The translations under genes were made by a program, and so were the position numbers. DNA of 64,000 bases from Hybos culiciformis. Lineage: Eukaryota > Arthropoda > Insecta > Diptera > Hybotidae. The notes under the pieces are model-generated. The model was given only the letters and a program-made list of their open reading frames with translations, was not told the DNA's origin and made no database searches. Positions within the stretch are counted from its first letter, which is position 1. Every line of letters starts with the position of its first letter. Shown here piece after piece: positions 12,777 to 27,600 of the stretch. The stretch covers positions 78,937,303 through 79,001,302 of the forward strand of contig OZ023274.1 of assembly GCA_964007475.1 (NCBI GenBank), read 5' to 3'.

Positions 12777-14077
12777 AAAAAAATATGTGAGTCTCGGGAC
12801 ACACGGAAGAAGTGAAACTTCATTGCAAGTAGTATTTTCTGGGGAGGCTAAATAAATATTTAAAATGGCCAAATGCACATAAGACATGACGCCAATCGAT
12901 TTTTTCGACGGCGACAAGTTGGTTTTTGTCCTTCCACTGCTGCGGCCAGTCAACTTAAAATATCTTGTTTTGGGGGAATTCGGCGGCTTAGAAAAATTTG
13001 AAAAAAAAAATTAAAAACCAGCGACTACTTAGAGATAAAAACATTTAAAAATTCTAAAATACTTTTTAAGCTCAAAAAGTTTAGTGGCATAATGGCTTTT
13101 AAATTATTTCAAAATGGCAAGAATTATGGCTGCATGGCAACACTGATTGCCAGATGATTTCTACTATATTTTAAGCTGTAAACACAATTCCGGTTACAAC
13201 ACTATATTATTAGCGACAATAATGTATGAAAAAACAGCAGCGTGGCTTAAATCATGTTTTCTTTTTTTTGCCCGAAAAGTTTAACCTAAAATAACTTTTT
13301 AAATATGCCTGAAAAATTTCATGTTTATTAGTACTTCTTCTGTAAAGGAATTGGAATAAAAATATTCTACATGCATTGCATTAATGGAATTTAATGGCAA
13401 AAATAATTTATACTAACAACGCAATTACAAATTACTTAAAAAAAAAACTTGTTTTAGTTAAAAGAGCATTTTCAAATATGCCTGCAAAATTTGACATTAG
13501 TATTTCTTTCGAAAAGTAATTGTAATAAAAATATTCCTCCTGCACTTTATTAGTGTAATTTAATGTCAAAAATAAATTACACTAACAAACTAAAAATTAC
13601 ATTAAGAAAAATTAATATCAAAAATAAATTATCTACTAAATAGGTGCATTGGAACATTTTTATTCAGAATACATATTTGTATTCCAAAAACTTTTTGAAA
13701 ATTACCACTAATTAATAAATAATTAGCACTAATTAATAAATAATTAATAAATGAAATATTTTTTTTTTTTATTGTTTAAAATAAATTTCCCTTTCAATCG
13801 AAAAAAAAATAGTATTTTCGTCTTTAATTCTGAGCCAATATAGAGTAGGTTATTGCGCTGATAAGCTTCATTAAGTTGTTAGCGGCTGTCGGTTTTATCA
13901 TCAGTTGACACATAAATTTTTTCTTTTTTCTTTTTTTTTTGCCTTTTTTTTTGACAATAATCGTTTGATTTTTTGACAATAATCGTTTGATTTTTTGACA
14001 ATAATCGTTCTATTTTTGACACTTACATTTTTTTCACTCTCAATCACAATGCCTCTAAAGAAGTTTCACTTCAATAA
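12777..14077. repeat. Dispersed 1.3-kb repeat, copy 1
   Basis: The sequence from AAATATGTGAGTCTCGGG to CTTCAATAA recurs almost unchanged at 62204-63840, apart from a 405-bp insertion there. Near the two ends lie inverted copies of GAAGTGAAACTTC. A ~24-bp unit containing GACAATAATCG is repeated three times near the right end (13950-14020), against two times in the other copy. No long frame is shared. A 63-codon minus-strand frame (12762-12953) overlaps the conserved part, but only DNA-level similarity supports it. The family was not recognised. Confidence 0.75.
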
Positions 14078-17000
14078 TTAAAGAAAATTTCAAACGAAAA
14101 TCTTCTATATGAAATATTCAAAGGAAAAGTAAATGCAACCTTGTCATTTGGAAAATTTTTAATTCTTCTGAGATTTTCAAAATAATTATTATTAAACAAT
14201 TTGTATTATAGTTTTTACAATTAATACATAATTAATACAAAATTAAACTGACTTATCATCATTTATTAATTTTTTTGATGAAAAATTTCAGTTAAATAAT
14301 AAATTTTGTTTCAAATAAATTTCATAAATTTTAATTAAAAAACTTCCGGTAATATTAAATATGGAAGCCTTTTATAATTAATGAAACTAAATATAAATAA
14401 TAAGGAAAGGAAATTTTGTTTTTTTTTTTATTTTCATATAAAATTTGCACAAAATTTCACAAAATTTTATAGATAGAGATAGCCTAAGGTTCGAATAAGA
14501 GAATTTCTATTTCAAAAGTAAATAAAGTATATACCCATCATCATTATAATGTTGAAACATAAAATTTATACTCTGAAACTTTTTTTTTTTTGATAGAATT
14601 TATGCTAAAGAAAAACATACTGAAGAAGGTATGAAAAAAAAATAAAACAGAATAATTTAAATGTTTAGTAAATACAAAGTTGATTGGAAAAATATTTTTT
14701 TTTTTTTATTGATTTTTGTCTGTTTTGTCTATACAAATAAACAAAACTTTTATCTTTAAATGAAAAGTGAAATGAAAGCAATAAAATTATTATTATTATT
14801 TTATTTTTTTTTTCAAAAGAACTGAATTGCTTCGAGGGGTGAACTAGAATTGTAATAAAATGTATAGACAATATGACCAAAGCGACGGACGAAAACAAGT
14901 TAATAATATTAAAATTGATTCTCAATTTAACTTTAATAGTTCTTTTATGTTCAAGCTTTATACATTATTGATTCGTTTAGTATTCAATGAAAACTTATTA
15001 TATAGGTATCATAATTAGAATGTAGAATGCATTTGCACAACTATTTTGAATTAATTATATATATTTCTAATTTAATGTAATTTCCAATTATTTTCTCTAT
15101 TACATGAAACCTAATCTTAAAGTATAGAATTTTCTTTTTTTGAATTACATATAAACTTTTTATTTTTTTAAGTAATTAAAAAAGTAATTGTAAAGCTTTT
15201 TTTCTTTTGAAAATTATTTGATTTATTATAAAACATTGTTTATATTATATGTAGGTATGAATTACGTTCTAATTTCAGGCGTATATTATAATGCTTTGAA
15301 ATTTATTTTTTTTTTTTTAATTTTTTACTAATAGCATTAAAAAATAACGCAAAGTTAGTTGAATAAATTTTTAGTTAAAGCAGAGATTGTATTTTTAAGC
15401 ATTAAATAACATAAATTTACGTAATTTGAGGAAAAAGAAATATTATTTTAATATAATTTTCCTTCTTTATAAAAAAAAAAAAATAACAAAATTAATTTCT
15501 ACTATAATAAATTTTAAAATCAAAAACAAAATAAAAACTTAAGACTCATCTCAAAACTATACATTAAGTTGGCATAAAATTGCAATCACTTCAAATTTTA
15601 TTTAAATTTGCAACATCATCCATCCCTTGTGTAGAATTTAATTAATTTTTGATCTTATTTAATCCTTATAATAAAATTTAATTCTAAAGAACCTGACTAT
15701 ATCTTTTGAAATAAAAATGTTTTCACCTTCAATCAACATAATTTTTGTGAATGAAAATGAATTCTGTATATATACATAGCTAATTTGTAAGAATATTTCT
15801 TAAATATTTGATGTTATTGCCCCTTTTTTTATTATGCCAAGCATGAAGCATAACCAAACCATATAAAAAATTTATGTGTACTACCTATGTTGTTTAAACA
15901 AAAACTAATTATAGAAACTTTTTTTTTTATATAGAAATTTAATTTACTATAGAAAATGAAAAGATTCAAAATTAAATTATAATAGCCAGGCCATAGTATT
16001 AAATTAATCAAATAAATCTTTGTAAAATTTAATTCTATTTTCCAACATAAGTATATGGCATTATATTGTAAATACCTTGTTAAATAAAAATTTTTTTTTA
16101 ACAAAATTTATTTTATTTTTCACCGCTAAATAACATTATAATTATCTTAATAAAATAATTAGAATGTCATAGCTATAATACTCGATGTGATATTAACGGT
16201 TACATACTTTAAACAATTTGAAGTTTTGAGAGAATTTTAGCGAAATTTTTGAAAGCCGTCAATTCATTTCATTTAGTTTTAAAATACAAACTAAACTGTG
16301 TAATACCCTCAGGAACTTTCAATGATACGTGTCGAGAGACTAGGACGAAACAATTCAATAATCTTTATTTCGAGTAAAAGTTATTCTCAAATATTTTATA
16401 AAGAAGCAGTAGATTTCATAAGTTTCTTGTTTGAATATAAAATAATTGGTTTCAGGTTGCAGTTATACTGAATAATACACTCTTATCTGAAATGAATTAA
16501 AATATTATAAAAATCACTTGTCTAAAAATAAATTTACCAAAAATTTTTCTGAAAGTTATTATAGAAGGAAAACAAAAATTTAACTCTCTTCGATGTGTAC
16601 ACCTACAGTAATTTATGGCAAATATAACAAAGTTATACCGTATTGAAAAATGTTAATAATAAAGTTATATACCCAATTATGTATTTTAATTTCATTTTAT
16701 TGTATTTTGTTTTCCAAATAATAGTAAAATTTATTGTAGTAAATTTTATTGTAAAACGTGTAGATTGTATAAACTTTGTTTTCACTGTTTGGAATGAACT
16801 TTATTTTTATGGAAAATTCTCTTAAAACAACAAGGAAAATATAATTACAAAATTTCAAAATTTTCAGATATTTAATTTATTAACTATTTATTTATTTTAT
16901 TTTGAATAGGCACTTAAAAAATATTTTACAATAATAAATTTATATTATATGGTATGGTTTAAAAATAGTCGAGTCTAGAAAATTTAATGAGGTTCATAAT

Positions 17001-20000
17001 TTAATAATGCAGATAATTTCTATGAACATCAGATTATAGAAAAAAAAAAATTATTTATCTTCATTTTTTGGTAATAAAAATATTAAAAAAAAAAAAATTC
17101 ATAAAACATAATCTGTTTTAAAAAGAATTTTTTTAATTGGGATCGAAAAACAAGTAGGTATTAAAATAAGCTCTAATTAATGGGAATAAATTATTAAACA
17201 AATAGACATTTATGAAAAGTGAGATTGAAAACAAGCCTTTTAAAAACATTCATAATTAATAAGACATTTTAGAAAACAAAATAGTAAACAGTTCGCTTTT
17301 AAAGAATAATAAATCTCCAAAGTGAAATTTTTTTTCCATTTTTTCTAGAAAATCTATTTTTAAAACAAATTTTCCTGCGACTTTTTATCTTTTTTTTTTT
17401 TAATTAATTCTCTTTTTTCATAAATCGTACTGACAGACTAAATTGTCTGCGAAAAAAATTACGCAAAAATTCTGAATAAATAACATATAAATTCAATAAA
17501 AATTATTCATAAAAGTATTTTTTGCTACTCGCACTTATCTAAATGGAAAAACGGATTGAATGTTTACCGGAAAATAAATTAAATCAGAATATTGAAAACG
17601 GTCTCCATACTTCATTTATGTGGTACTTTTTATATATTTACACAAAAATAAACAAATTTTATTCTATAACAAAAACACCGGCACTATAGTATGCCTAATA
17701 GGATCTCATGATGAATAAAATAAAAAATTAAAATATTTTTTAAAAGAAATTATTATCCAACTTAAAAATTTTATAAAAAAAAAAAATATTCCAAAATTAA
17801 AAAGGTTTTTAGTTATTTGTTCACGTTTGCCAAAAATAGAAACCAGCAAAGATGAATTTAATGGAGGGCTTACTTTTGTTTATTAACTCTCTATACATAT
17901 ATCTATTTAAATTGTGAAAAAAACTACATAAAAGGAAACTTTCAAACAAACCCTTCAAAAAAAAATTAAAAAAATAATTTCTAACAAAAATAGACATTAT
18001 TGAAGTCATAATGTCTGTATTTCTATTAAGTTCTGTCCTTGAGAGCAGTGTTATTATTTTAACAAAAATTTTCCTTATTTTTCTTTTTAAAATAATGATT
18101 CTAAAAATATATACAAATACATACATAATAATATATAATATATATTTTTTATGTAATGAAGGTCAATTAATCCGCAAAAGGATTTAATAGAGTGTAAAAT
18201 TTATATAAACAAAAAAAAATTAATATTAAAATAAATAAATTTATTAGAGTTATGATGATTGAATCTTAAAAATTACTTCTGCACTATTAATAATATAATA
18301 AAATCTTATTTAAAAAGCATGTACCTCTCTACCTACATAATAATGTTTTATGGAGGAACTTTAATGTCATAAAAATTGGTTTTATTAAAAAAGTGAAAAA
18401 TAAATAACGTTAATAAATTTTGTAAATTTATAGCAGTGACGTAAGTTTAGAATTAATTTATTTTATTTAAAATAATCTAAACCAAAAGGATAACAAAAAG
18501 ATTAAAAAAAAAATAGAAAATAATATTGCAAAGGCTTAAGAAAACTTTCCACAATAGCCATAGAAAAAAGCAAAATTGTGGGAAAACTTTTTTTACAAGA
18601 AAATTCAAAAATCTATAAATTTATAACTAAATATACTGCAGAAGAATCTTAATGACAATTTTATATAGAAGAGAACCATTTTCATGGAAAAATCTTTTTT
18701 GCTAATACTTATCTCTATAAGAAATGATAAAAGTTTCGATCTCGACACTTTGCATTATTGAAGGTGAATATTAATAATTCATAACTAATATCTGAAAGAG
18801 GGAAAAATTTTAATCATTACACAATATTTTTGTTTATACATTTAACTATGAGAAGAGTTCTGAGATAGAAATCAAAAATGATAATGTAACCCACAGTTTA
18901 AACATGCAAAAAAACTGATAATTATTAAGAAAAAAAAAGGAAAAAATTTAATAATTCATTTAAATTTATTTTATAATGTAAATATTTCTCGTTGATTTCC
19001 AATAGGTATCATCGACATACCTAGTTCAGATATTTATTGAAACTTTGAAATATATGTCCACTTGTACATGTATAAAACTAACTATGTTTATATGTTAAAA
19101 ATTATGTTCATAAGAACTTTTCAAAGTTTTTACTTACATTTTGAGAAACATGTTTATAATGAAAATAATATATATTTAACAATTATAACGCATAATATTA
19201 AATTATATAAAGGAAATAAGAAAACTTATATTTATGTAATTATTTTTGTTCTAGAAATCAATCATTTCTCATTCCAAACATGCATATCATAAATTTTATT
19301 TGAAAAACAATTTCGTGAAATATTTCCAATAAAGTTAGTAAGTATAATTTACCAAACTAACAATAAAATAATGTGATATTATAATAGTTATTATTTATTA
19401 CATTTTATTTTTTATATATTCTTGTTAGACGAGAAAAATTAATGTGAAATTAATATCGATAAGAAATTACAAAAAAAAAAACATAAATAGCATATTATAA
19501 TATGTAATATTGTACGTATAGTAAGTACATTTATGTAACAGCGAAATTCGATTTAATAGGATTTAATTACATGCGTTATTGGGAAATTATTATTTTTTCA
19601 TTATAAATACATATACTTATAATAAAAGGTTTTTATTTACTCCGAATACATCTAATAAATAATAAATTGTATAAATTGTATATTTAATGTGAAAAATATT
19701 ATTCCTAAAATTACATAAGTTGCTATCATCGTTATATCCTTTTCATATGTGTAATTTTAGTGTGCCAAAAATTAGAGGTCTATATAGTAAGTACAATATA
19801 TGTCATATAATATCCTCATTTTAACATCAACGTGATTACACAATTTTAGCTTTGTATCTTATGAAAGCAATTCTCTTCTTTTTTTTGCACTTTAAAATTT
19901 ACAATTTATTAAAGTACGTCATTTCCGCCAACCTGAATCCATTCATGAGAAAATGTTTATATAAAAATATTTATACAATATATACGATACAACAAAAGGA

Positions 20001-22639
20001 ATAAGGAAAAACAAAAAAAAAATATTTAAAAAAAAACATAACCATCCATATCTTTCCCAAACATATAACTAAAATTTTCGTTATATTGTTTTATATATAC
20101 TTATGTATTATGAAAAATAAATTTATTGTCTCTCAAAATCTGCGTACATCATTCTTCTGTATAAATGTATTGTATCATAATAAAATAAAAATATTTAATA
20201 CAATAATAAATTATATTTTTAGTGTAATTAAAATAATTACTATTTAATATTTCAGTTAAAATTGCTATCAACGTCATCATCACCTGATGTAATTTAAGTG
20301 AAAGTAATTAACAAATTATTTACATAAAGTTTTTTGATTTTATAATATTTCGCCCACATAGCGATAGTAAGAAATTTATTAAAAATTGTTTTACATGATA
20401 GAATATTTAAAATAATTACTTTCTAAGTTTAAATATAGAACTTCAAGTTGATTGTTCACATAAATGCGCTCAAAAATACATCAAGGGTATTAGTTTTCAA
20501 ATCGAAATAATTCTTTGTTGTTAAAAATTAAAGTCAAAATTGAGTTAAATATCAATTGCAAGATTCAACTCAAACTAACATACAAACAAAGTAGTTGCTT
20601 AACTAGAGTAAAATAGTTTTCAAGTAAAACAGAATTATTCATTTGTTAATCAGGATTCTAACAAGTTTAAATTTTCATACAATCTTTTAATGTTCTTTTC
20701 ATTTTCTTTAGCTGTTATTATTATTTTTTTTTTAATATTTCTTTCTCAGATAAGGAAACTACAGCTTGTAGGAAAAAAATAATTCGTTAAATGATAATTT
20801 TTTTTTATTCATTTTTGTTTAGTGAACAAATTTTTGAGTGATGAAAGCCGAACTTTTTTTAAACTAAAATAATAAAGAATTAAAAAATATATTGAACGAT
20901 TCCATTCGATATACCTATTATATACTTTAAATATATTTTTTAGGCCCATTCAATATAATTTTACCAATCAGATATATACCACAAACATATTTAAAAATTT
21001 ATCATTGCGAATCTTTGACAACAATCGTTGAAAATAATCGACATTCATCTACTTAAGCTTGAAAAAAAATTTAAAATATGTATATAAATTTCATAGAAAT
21101 TGTAGAGTCTCATCCTTTAGTCGACGTGAAAGTGAAAGTGATTGTAATACTTGACATTCAAATAATTAAAAAAAAACTATTATTTATTTCAGTTCATTAG
21201 TTAGTTATAAATAAGCATTTAAATGGAGGACGATCGACATTTAATAAAAATATATCGTTCGTATTTTCATGCGAAATGGGCTTCGAAATTACGAAATATT
21301 TTAAGAAATATCGGTCTGAAGTTATTAGATATGTTTGAAAAGATAATTATGCAATACATAAATATTTGAAATTTAGAAAATATCTTAACAGTCCGTATGA
21401 ATCAATAATTCTAGTTATGCTTTTATTGGGCATTTAATTTGAAAATATTTTAATACTTTTCATATCTATATATATTGAAAAATTTTAGTTTTTCTTTTAT
21501 CTATAATATACAAAACTGATATTTTCCAAATAAATCCTTTTCCAAAACCAAAAAAAAAAAAAAAAACCAAAAATTTATTAAAGAGAACTAATTTAAATAA
21601 ATAGTTTTTATGTTGAAAAAATTTATGTTCGAAGATTATCCAATTTAACAGAAACAGATACAAAAATAAAAAATAGATATCTCTGATAAGGATTAATTGA
21701 ACCACATTAATAAAATAAGAATTTTATCTGTTTCCACAAAAAAAAAAAAGTATGGGCAATAAAAATCACATAAGTACAAAAAATTTATTTGAGCTTTATT
21801 TTTTTATTGCTATTTTGCTTTTTGTAATAATAAAAAAAAAACATTTCTGTAAATATCGTGATTTTATGTAATTTTAAATAAAAAAAAAAAAGTTTCATTT
21901 ATCTCATTTTTATGTAATTCTTTTCGGACAGAATGTTAAAAAAAGAAAAGAAAAAATTGTTTCATTCTTAATAAATTTAATTAAAATTTCTACGAAAATG
22001 TTTTCAATCAAAATAATAAAGCAAGGTAAGAACATTAAAAAGTAAACGTAGGTAGGTATTTTTGTTTTCATTTTTGTTTGTTTGATTTTTGATTGGAAGG
22101 AAAAATGGTTTTATTCACTCAATTTTTGGAAACATATCTCTTTGCTTGATGCCTGTTGAAGAAATAACCGAACAAATTTTAAGTTTTTGTCTATCCGTCT
22201 GCGTTCTGTGTCTAAAACTAAAACCCTTACTATTACAAATTTTAAACTAATTATTAGGTTTATAAGAATTCTAACATTGCTAAAAATTGTTCACCTTCCT
22301 TAAAACTTTATATAATTTAACTTTTTGTAGGCGCTTCTTTCACCCACATCAGTTAAATTGAGACTGTTTCCTAATCGTAAAATAAAATTATTTCAATTAG
22401 CTAATTTAATATAAATTCAATTATTAATTATGTTTTTGCAATAACGGCGATAAAATATTATTATTTGCAAAATGAAATTAATTATTTAAATAGAAAAAAT
22501 AATTTTTTATTTTTAATAATTTTCTTTTGAAACGATTTCTGTTACAACAATATTGGTCAATTAATTCGACATAACATTTCTGTTATTACAAACAGTCAGT
22601 TTTAAGAAAAGAAAATTAATTTCTAAAAAATAAAATATA
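14078..22639. other. AT-rich intergenic DNA upstream of the IR gene
   Basis: I see no exon, RNA gene or bounded transposon in this 8.5 kb. Frames of 60-101 codons (for example 15832-16104, 17821-18126 and 19062-19292) are strings of F, I, K, N and Y codons with no recognisable motif. They are the kind of frame expected by chance when stop codons are the main constraint in such sequence. Confidence 0.5.
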
Positions 22640-24593
22640 ATGTTTTTGAAAAATTTATTTATAACATTATTATTGTGTTATAATAATTATATCGCAACCT
22701 CAAATTTCATTTTTGAAGCTCAGCATGCATTAAAAAATATACAAAAAATTTATAATTTTAAGCACATTAAACTTTTAAAATTTCAAACGGACATCAATGA
22801 CATGGAATATTTTGAATTTACAAGTTTTGAAAATTTCATACAAAAAAAACTAAAAATACCGATTACATCAGTTAAATTACCTCAATTTGAAAAAAACTTA
22901 GGAATTACCGAGAATTCTGATCAAACTTTATTATTGTTATTCTTTTGTTATTTTGAGAAAACTATTTATTATAATCGTGAAATTGTTGTTAATATCATGA
23001 AACGAATAATTCCAACTAAAATCATTTTATTTACAATGACTGAAATACTTGACCCAAATGAATTAATTTTCTTTGTAGAAGAAACTTTTTGGATTTATAC
23101 AGGTTTTATTGATGTTTTAATTTTTTGTAATATTTTCAATAATTTCAATATATACGGATTTGAATTAGTACCACATTTTCAATTAATTAATTATACCAAT
23201 TTTGGTCATTATAATTTATTTCCGAATAAAATGAATAATGTTAATGGACTAGAATTTAAAATTCCATCATATTTTGATCCTCCAAGAGTTATTTTTTGTG
23301 GAGATAAATCCGATAAAATATCATTATGCGGTTATGGTGGAAGCCTGATGAAAGAATTTGCCGCTAAAATTAATGGTAATTTGTAATGTACATATTTATG
23401 TATTAATTTCAAATAAATTCAGAAAAAAAACTGTCAAATACAAATATTTAAATTCTGCAAAATATAATTATTGGCATAATTTATTTATATATATTTTTTT
23501 AAATTTAACAGCAACCTTACATTTCGAGAAAAATACCAATAATGATGATATTAACACTGATTTTATTAGAATCGACTTAATAAAAGGTTTATATTTTATT
23601 TCTGTATATCCTCATGATATCATAGAAACCGATTATATATCATTCACATTCCCATTTGAAATATCAAAAGTTTGCATTATTGTACCAGTTCAACCACCAA
23701 CAAAAGTTTATAAATATTATATTATGCCATTTAAGAAATTAATTTGGCACTTGATTGGATTCTCTTTAGTATATATTAGTTTGATGCTTCATTTTGTTTT
23801 TCGAATTATTAAATCAAATAAAAATGGTAAAGATCAATTTCTAATGACATTGGCTGGTCTATTGTATTTGCAATTTCCATTAAAAAAATTTAATTATTCA
23901 TTCGAGAATTTAATAGTATATTTTCAAGTAATGTTATTGGGATTCTTTATATCAACATATTATTTAGCTTTTTTAACCAGCTTTATGTCCAACATTATAC
24001 CAGGTGATGAACTGAATACTTTTAATGATATGTTTAAAAGTGAATTAAAAATAATTATTAATTACAATGATATGAATATTATAGACTTTAATGAGCATTA
24101 TAAAGCTTTACTTTATCCAGTAACAGTTTCTGATTATTATGAATTCATTATGTCTTTTAACACATCTTGTGGTTATTTAGCTGTGGAGGATAAATGGAAC
24201 TTTTTTTTCTCCATGCAAAGTGCATTAAACGTACCAATATTTCGGGTAACTGATGTATGTTTTCCAACTCATTATATTAGTTTTCCAACTAAATTAAATT
24301 CACAATTTTTACCCGGACTGAATGATTTCATAATTAAGAGCTATCAATATGGTTTTTTAAAGAAATGGAAACGTGACAGTTATTTGATGGGAAAAACCCT
24401 TGGTTATACAAAACAGTATACAAATAAACCAAAAGTTTTTATTCCACTAACTGTTGCTGATCTAATCATTGCCTGGAATTTAATTAAATTGGGATTATTC
24501 ATTTCTTTTATATGTTTTTTGTTTGAAATTATTACTTGTTTCTTACATAATGTTTATAAATTCTATTTTTTGAATCTGTTTTTGATACGCTAA
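22640..24593 (+). CDS. Divergent ionotropic receptor (IR), two exons
   Basis: Model: join(22640..23375, 23512..24593), 605 residues. Exon 1 ends AATG|GTAATT and the 136-bp intron ends AATTTAACAG. Splicing in phase 1 converts two out-of-frame open frames into one protein, reading ...FAAKIN-ATLHFEKN.... The start is followed by a signal-peptide-like stretch (LFITLLLCYNNYIATS). Residues ~250-320 fit the S1 half of the ligand-binding domain, ~322-344 a first membrane helix, ~354-369 the pore loop, ~378-402 a second helix including YYLAFLTSFM (the place of SYTANLAAF in iGluRs), then S2, with a last helix at ~567-586 and a short tail. This layout is that of insect IRs, ligand-gated cation channels of chemosensory dendrites. 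I could not place the glutamate-contacting Arg or the Thr-Asp/Glu pair, which suggests a divergent, probably taste-type member rather than an antennal IR or iGluR. AATAAA at 24601-24606 is a likely polyadenylation signal. Ligand and orthologue are unknown. Confidence 0.88.
23376..23511 (+). other. Phase-1 intron of the IR gene
   Basis: It starts GTAATTTG and ends in a T/A-rich tract followed by AACAG. It contains in-frame stops for exon 1 (TAA at 23384). Without removing it, the receptor would stop after 248 residues, before the ligand-binding domain and channel. Confidence 0.85.
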
Positions 24594-24600
24594 TGAAACA

Positions 24601-24606
24601 AATAAA
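24601..24606 (+). promoter_or_regulatory. Putative polyadenylation signal of the IR gene
   Basis: AATAAA begins seven bases after the TAA stop, so the 3' untranslated region would be very short. Confidence 0.5.
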
Positions 24607-27600
24607 TATATGTATATCCTTGAAATGCATAGAATAGAATTTAGATATAATTAATACTTGTAGTACCTATCATCTACATTTGAACGAGTGTGTATTGTAT
24701 GAATATAGAATTTGTGGTCACCTCATATTTACAGATTGTCAGAGATTTTAATTTTAAGTTGGCAGTGGATCCTAATTAGATGATAAAATAATGCATTTCT
24801 TAAGTATATATGAGATGTCTAATTTTCTGGTGGAAAATGTAGTGTTCAGAAGTTAGAACTGTTTATGTTAGTCTCATTTTCGAAAATAAAAAAAAAAATT
24901 TTTAAAAAAAAGTTTGTGTTTACAAATCAAAAATTTAATGTGAAAAAAAATTACCATAATATACAAAAATATATTTGAACTTATACATAAATGCTGTATA
25001 ATCTATAGAAATTTTCGAAGAGCAATATATAATGTACCATGCAATGTATATTAGTTCGATACCCCTTAAATAAATTTATATTATTTTATTATATAAATAT
25101 AACTTAAATGTTGGAAAAGATATTGCATTAATTAATAAATAAATTAGTTGTAAGAATTTTAATATTTTTACTTACTTTGCCTATACTTTGGGCTATACTC
25201 AAAATTGTATATCCTATGTCGCTGCCACAATTAAGACGAAACTAATGACACCGCAAATTTTAGAATCCATCAAAGTGATTAGACTATAGACAAGGGCGAC
25301 AAAGAAATATACAACAATACCCACTAGAAAAACATTACACTTTTTTCAGTTGGGTAATAAGTATAGTTTCACTCTTCTTCTTCATTTTCATTACACAATA
25401 GCTGAAAAATAACTTGTTATAAATGTATCTATTCTAATATCAAACATTAATGGATTACTCCATAGGGATAGGTTGGGAAAAACAGTTTATATTAAATTTA
25501 ACAATATACATAAGAATTATTGATATTATTTAATAGATTTCATAATTACATAAAGTATTACATAAAATAACCTATTTAAAACAAAAAACCATAACATAAT
25601 AATCAAGTTAAATTAATGTTATATAGATACAGAGAAAAATAAAGCATATTTATAACGCTATATGTAACGTAAATAACTAAACATTTGGTGAACTTTTTTG
25701 AATTCTGTATTATGTTTTTTTTTAAGGTAATATTATCATTTTTGTACGAATATCTTTGTATTTTTAGTTTTAAAGTAAGCAAAAGCAGATGTTGTGTCTA
25801 TTTTTTTATGTTTTTGTAGAAAAAAGATTTGTTTTTAAAGGAAAAAAAAAATAAATAAAATAAAAAAAATTGTATAAGTTACACGTTCATATTTTAACAT
25901 TTTAAACATATGTACTAAAAAGTATAAAATAAAACTAAATACTTATAATTTGAGAGTCCAAGAAAATAATTTTTTTTATTTTAGAAAATTTGTTGACATG
26001 TACATATTTAATTAAAAATTCAAATCGTGGGACTTTTCGTTATTGAGACCTGACGATTTTAATTTTTAGGTAAATATACGCGTGTCAACAAATTATCTAA
26101 AATAAAAAAAATTACTTTCTTGCAATCGTAAGTTATACTGAGTTTTATTTTCTTCTTTTTAGTACATAATTAAAGAATAAAATTTTAAAATTTATTTTTA
26201 AAAATTTTTTTATTTAAAACTTTTTAGTCAAAGAGTGTCAATTTCAGACTGTTTATTTGAGAAACTTTTCTTTTTAACTATCCATTTAATAAATGTAGTT
26301 TCAATTATATTCCGAAATCTATTTATGAAAATCTATTTTTAGATCACAGATCGAATACTTGAATTAATTTCTAGGCTTGGCGCGGATAGTTTCTCAAATA
26401 TCATTTGCAAAATTTGAATCAAAACCATAGAGTTTGTGTTTTAAATAAAATCGTGTAAAAAGTAAAAGAAAATATCTAGGTATACTATTATATTTATTTT
26501 GTATTATTTTGATGAAATTAAGAAAAGATTGATGACTTTTTCATGTTTGAAGAATTCAAAGGACAATGGATATATAAATTTTTATGTTAACACGAAACCC
26601 AATCTGGAGAAATGTTCAAATTAATAGCTACATTTATATAATCAAAATAAAACTAAGATAAAATGAAATTATATAAATTTATTTTGGAATTTTATTTGTT
26701 TTACATAAATTAGACAGATTTTATATTTACATTAAGCTAGCTATTTAATGTTAAGTTCTTAAATTAAAGAAACATATTCATGTTTAATGTTTATTAAATT
26801 TAATACATAATAATTTTATTTGTATGTACATTTCTGTTCCATGAAATATATGTATAGTGATTAAAAGAATGAAAATAATTCTTGAGAATTAATTTAAGGT
26901 TAGCTAGCAAGCATCATTAATTTATGCATTCAAGAAAAATATTTCAAATTTTTATTAAATATATATGTACACATGTCTATAATGAATAAATTAATCTGAT
27001 ATAATTATGTTAATACATAATTTGAAGAATGATCCAATTTCGGATAATATTTCTTCATATTTCAATAAATAATAACTTGAAAAGTTTCATCTTACATGAT
27101 ATTGATTATATTTAGTTGATGTATCCATTTCCAAATTGTGCTTTATCCACTATGAATATAAAATAAACATTTCTTTTTTCTATTCTGATTAACTAACTAC
27201 GAATGTAAAACCAGTATGAAAAAAAAAACATTTTTTTCCTTTAAAGAAAACTTGGATATATATTGATAATAATCGAGTTACGTTATGATTCCAACGAATG
27301 AATAAAATGTTTATCATAACATTAATAAAAAAATGTTAATATTTCATTATTTCGAAATTTTATAATGAATTCAATAAGTCGCGATTCTGATTGATTAAAC
27401 ATAATGATATACATACTTTTATGTATTTATCAAAATTTGCTTATTGAAAAAATCAAAATAAACATTTCGAGATGGAAATAATGATTTATGAATTTACATG
27501 ATATGAAAAAAAAAAAAATTTTAATAGAATTAAAACATACATATACACACCTTCATCAGTTCACGAACATACAATTTTATTTTATTGTAATTTATAATAT

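Noticed and set aside
25215..25330. Hydrophobic ~40-codon minus-strand frame (VYFFVALVYSLITLMDSKIC)
   Set aside because: It looks like a membrane segment, but T-rich sequence gives hydrophobic strings by chance. There is no good acceptor, no start and no family match.
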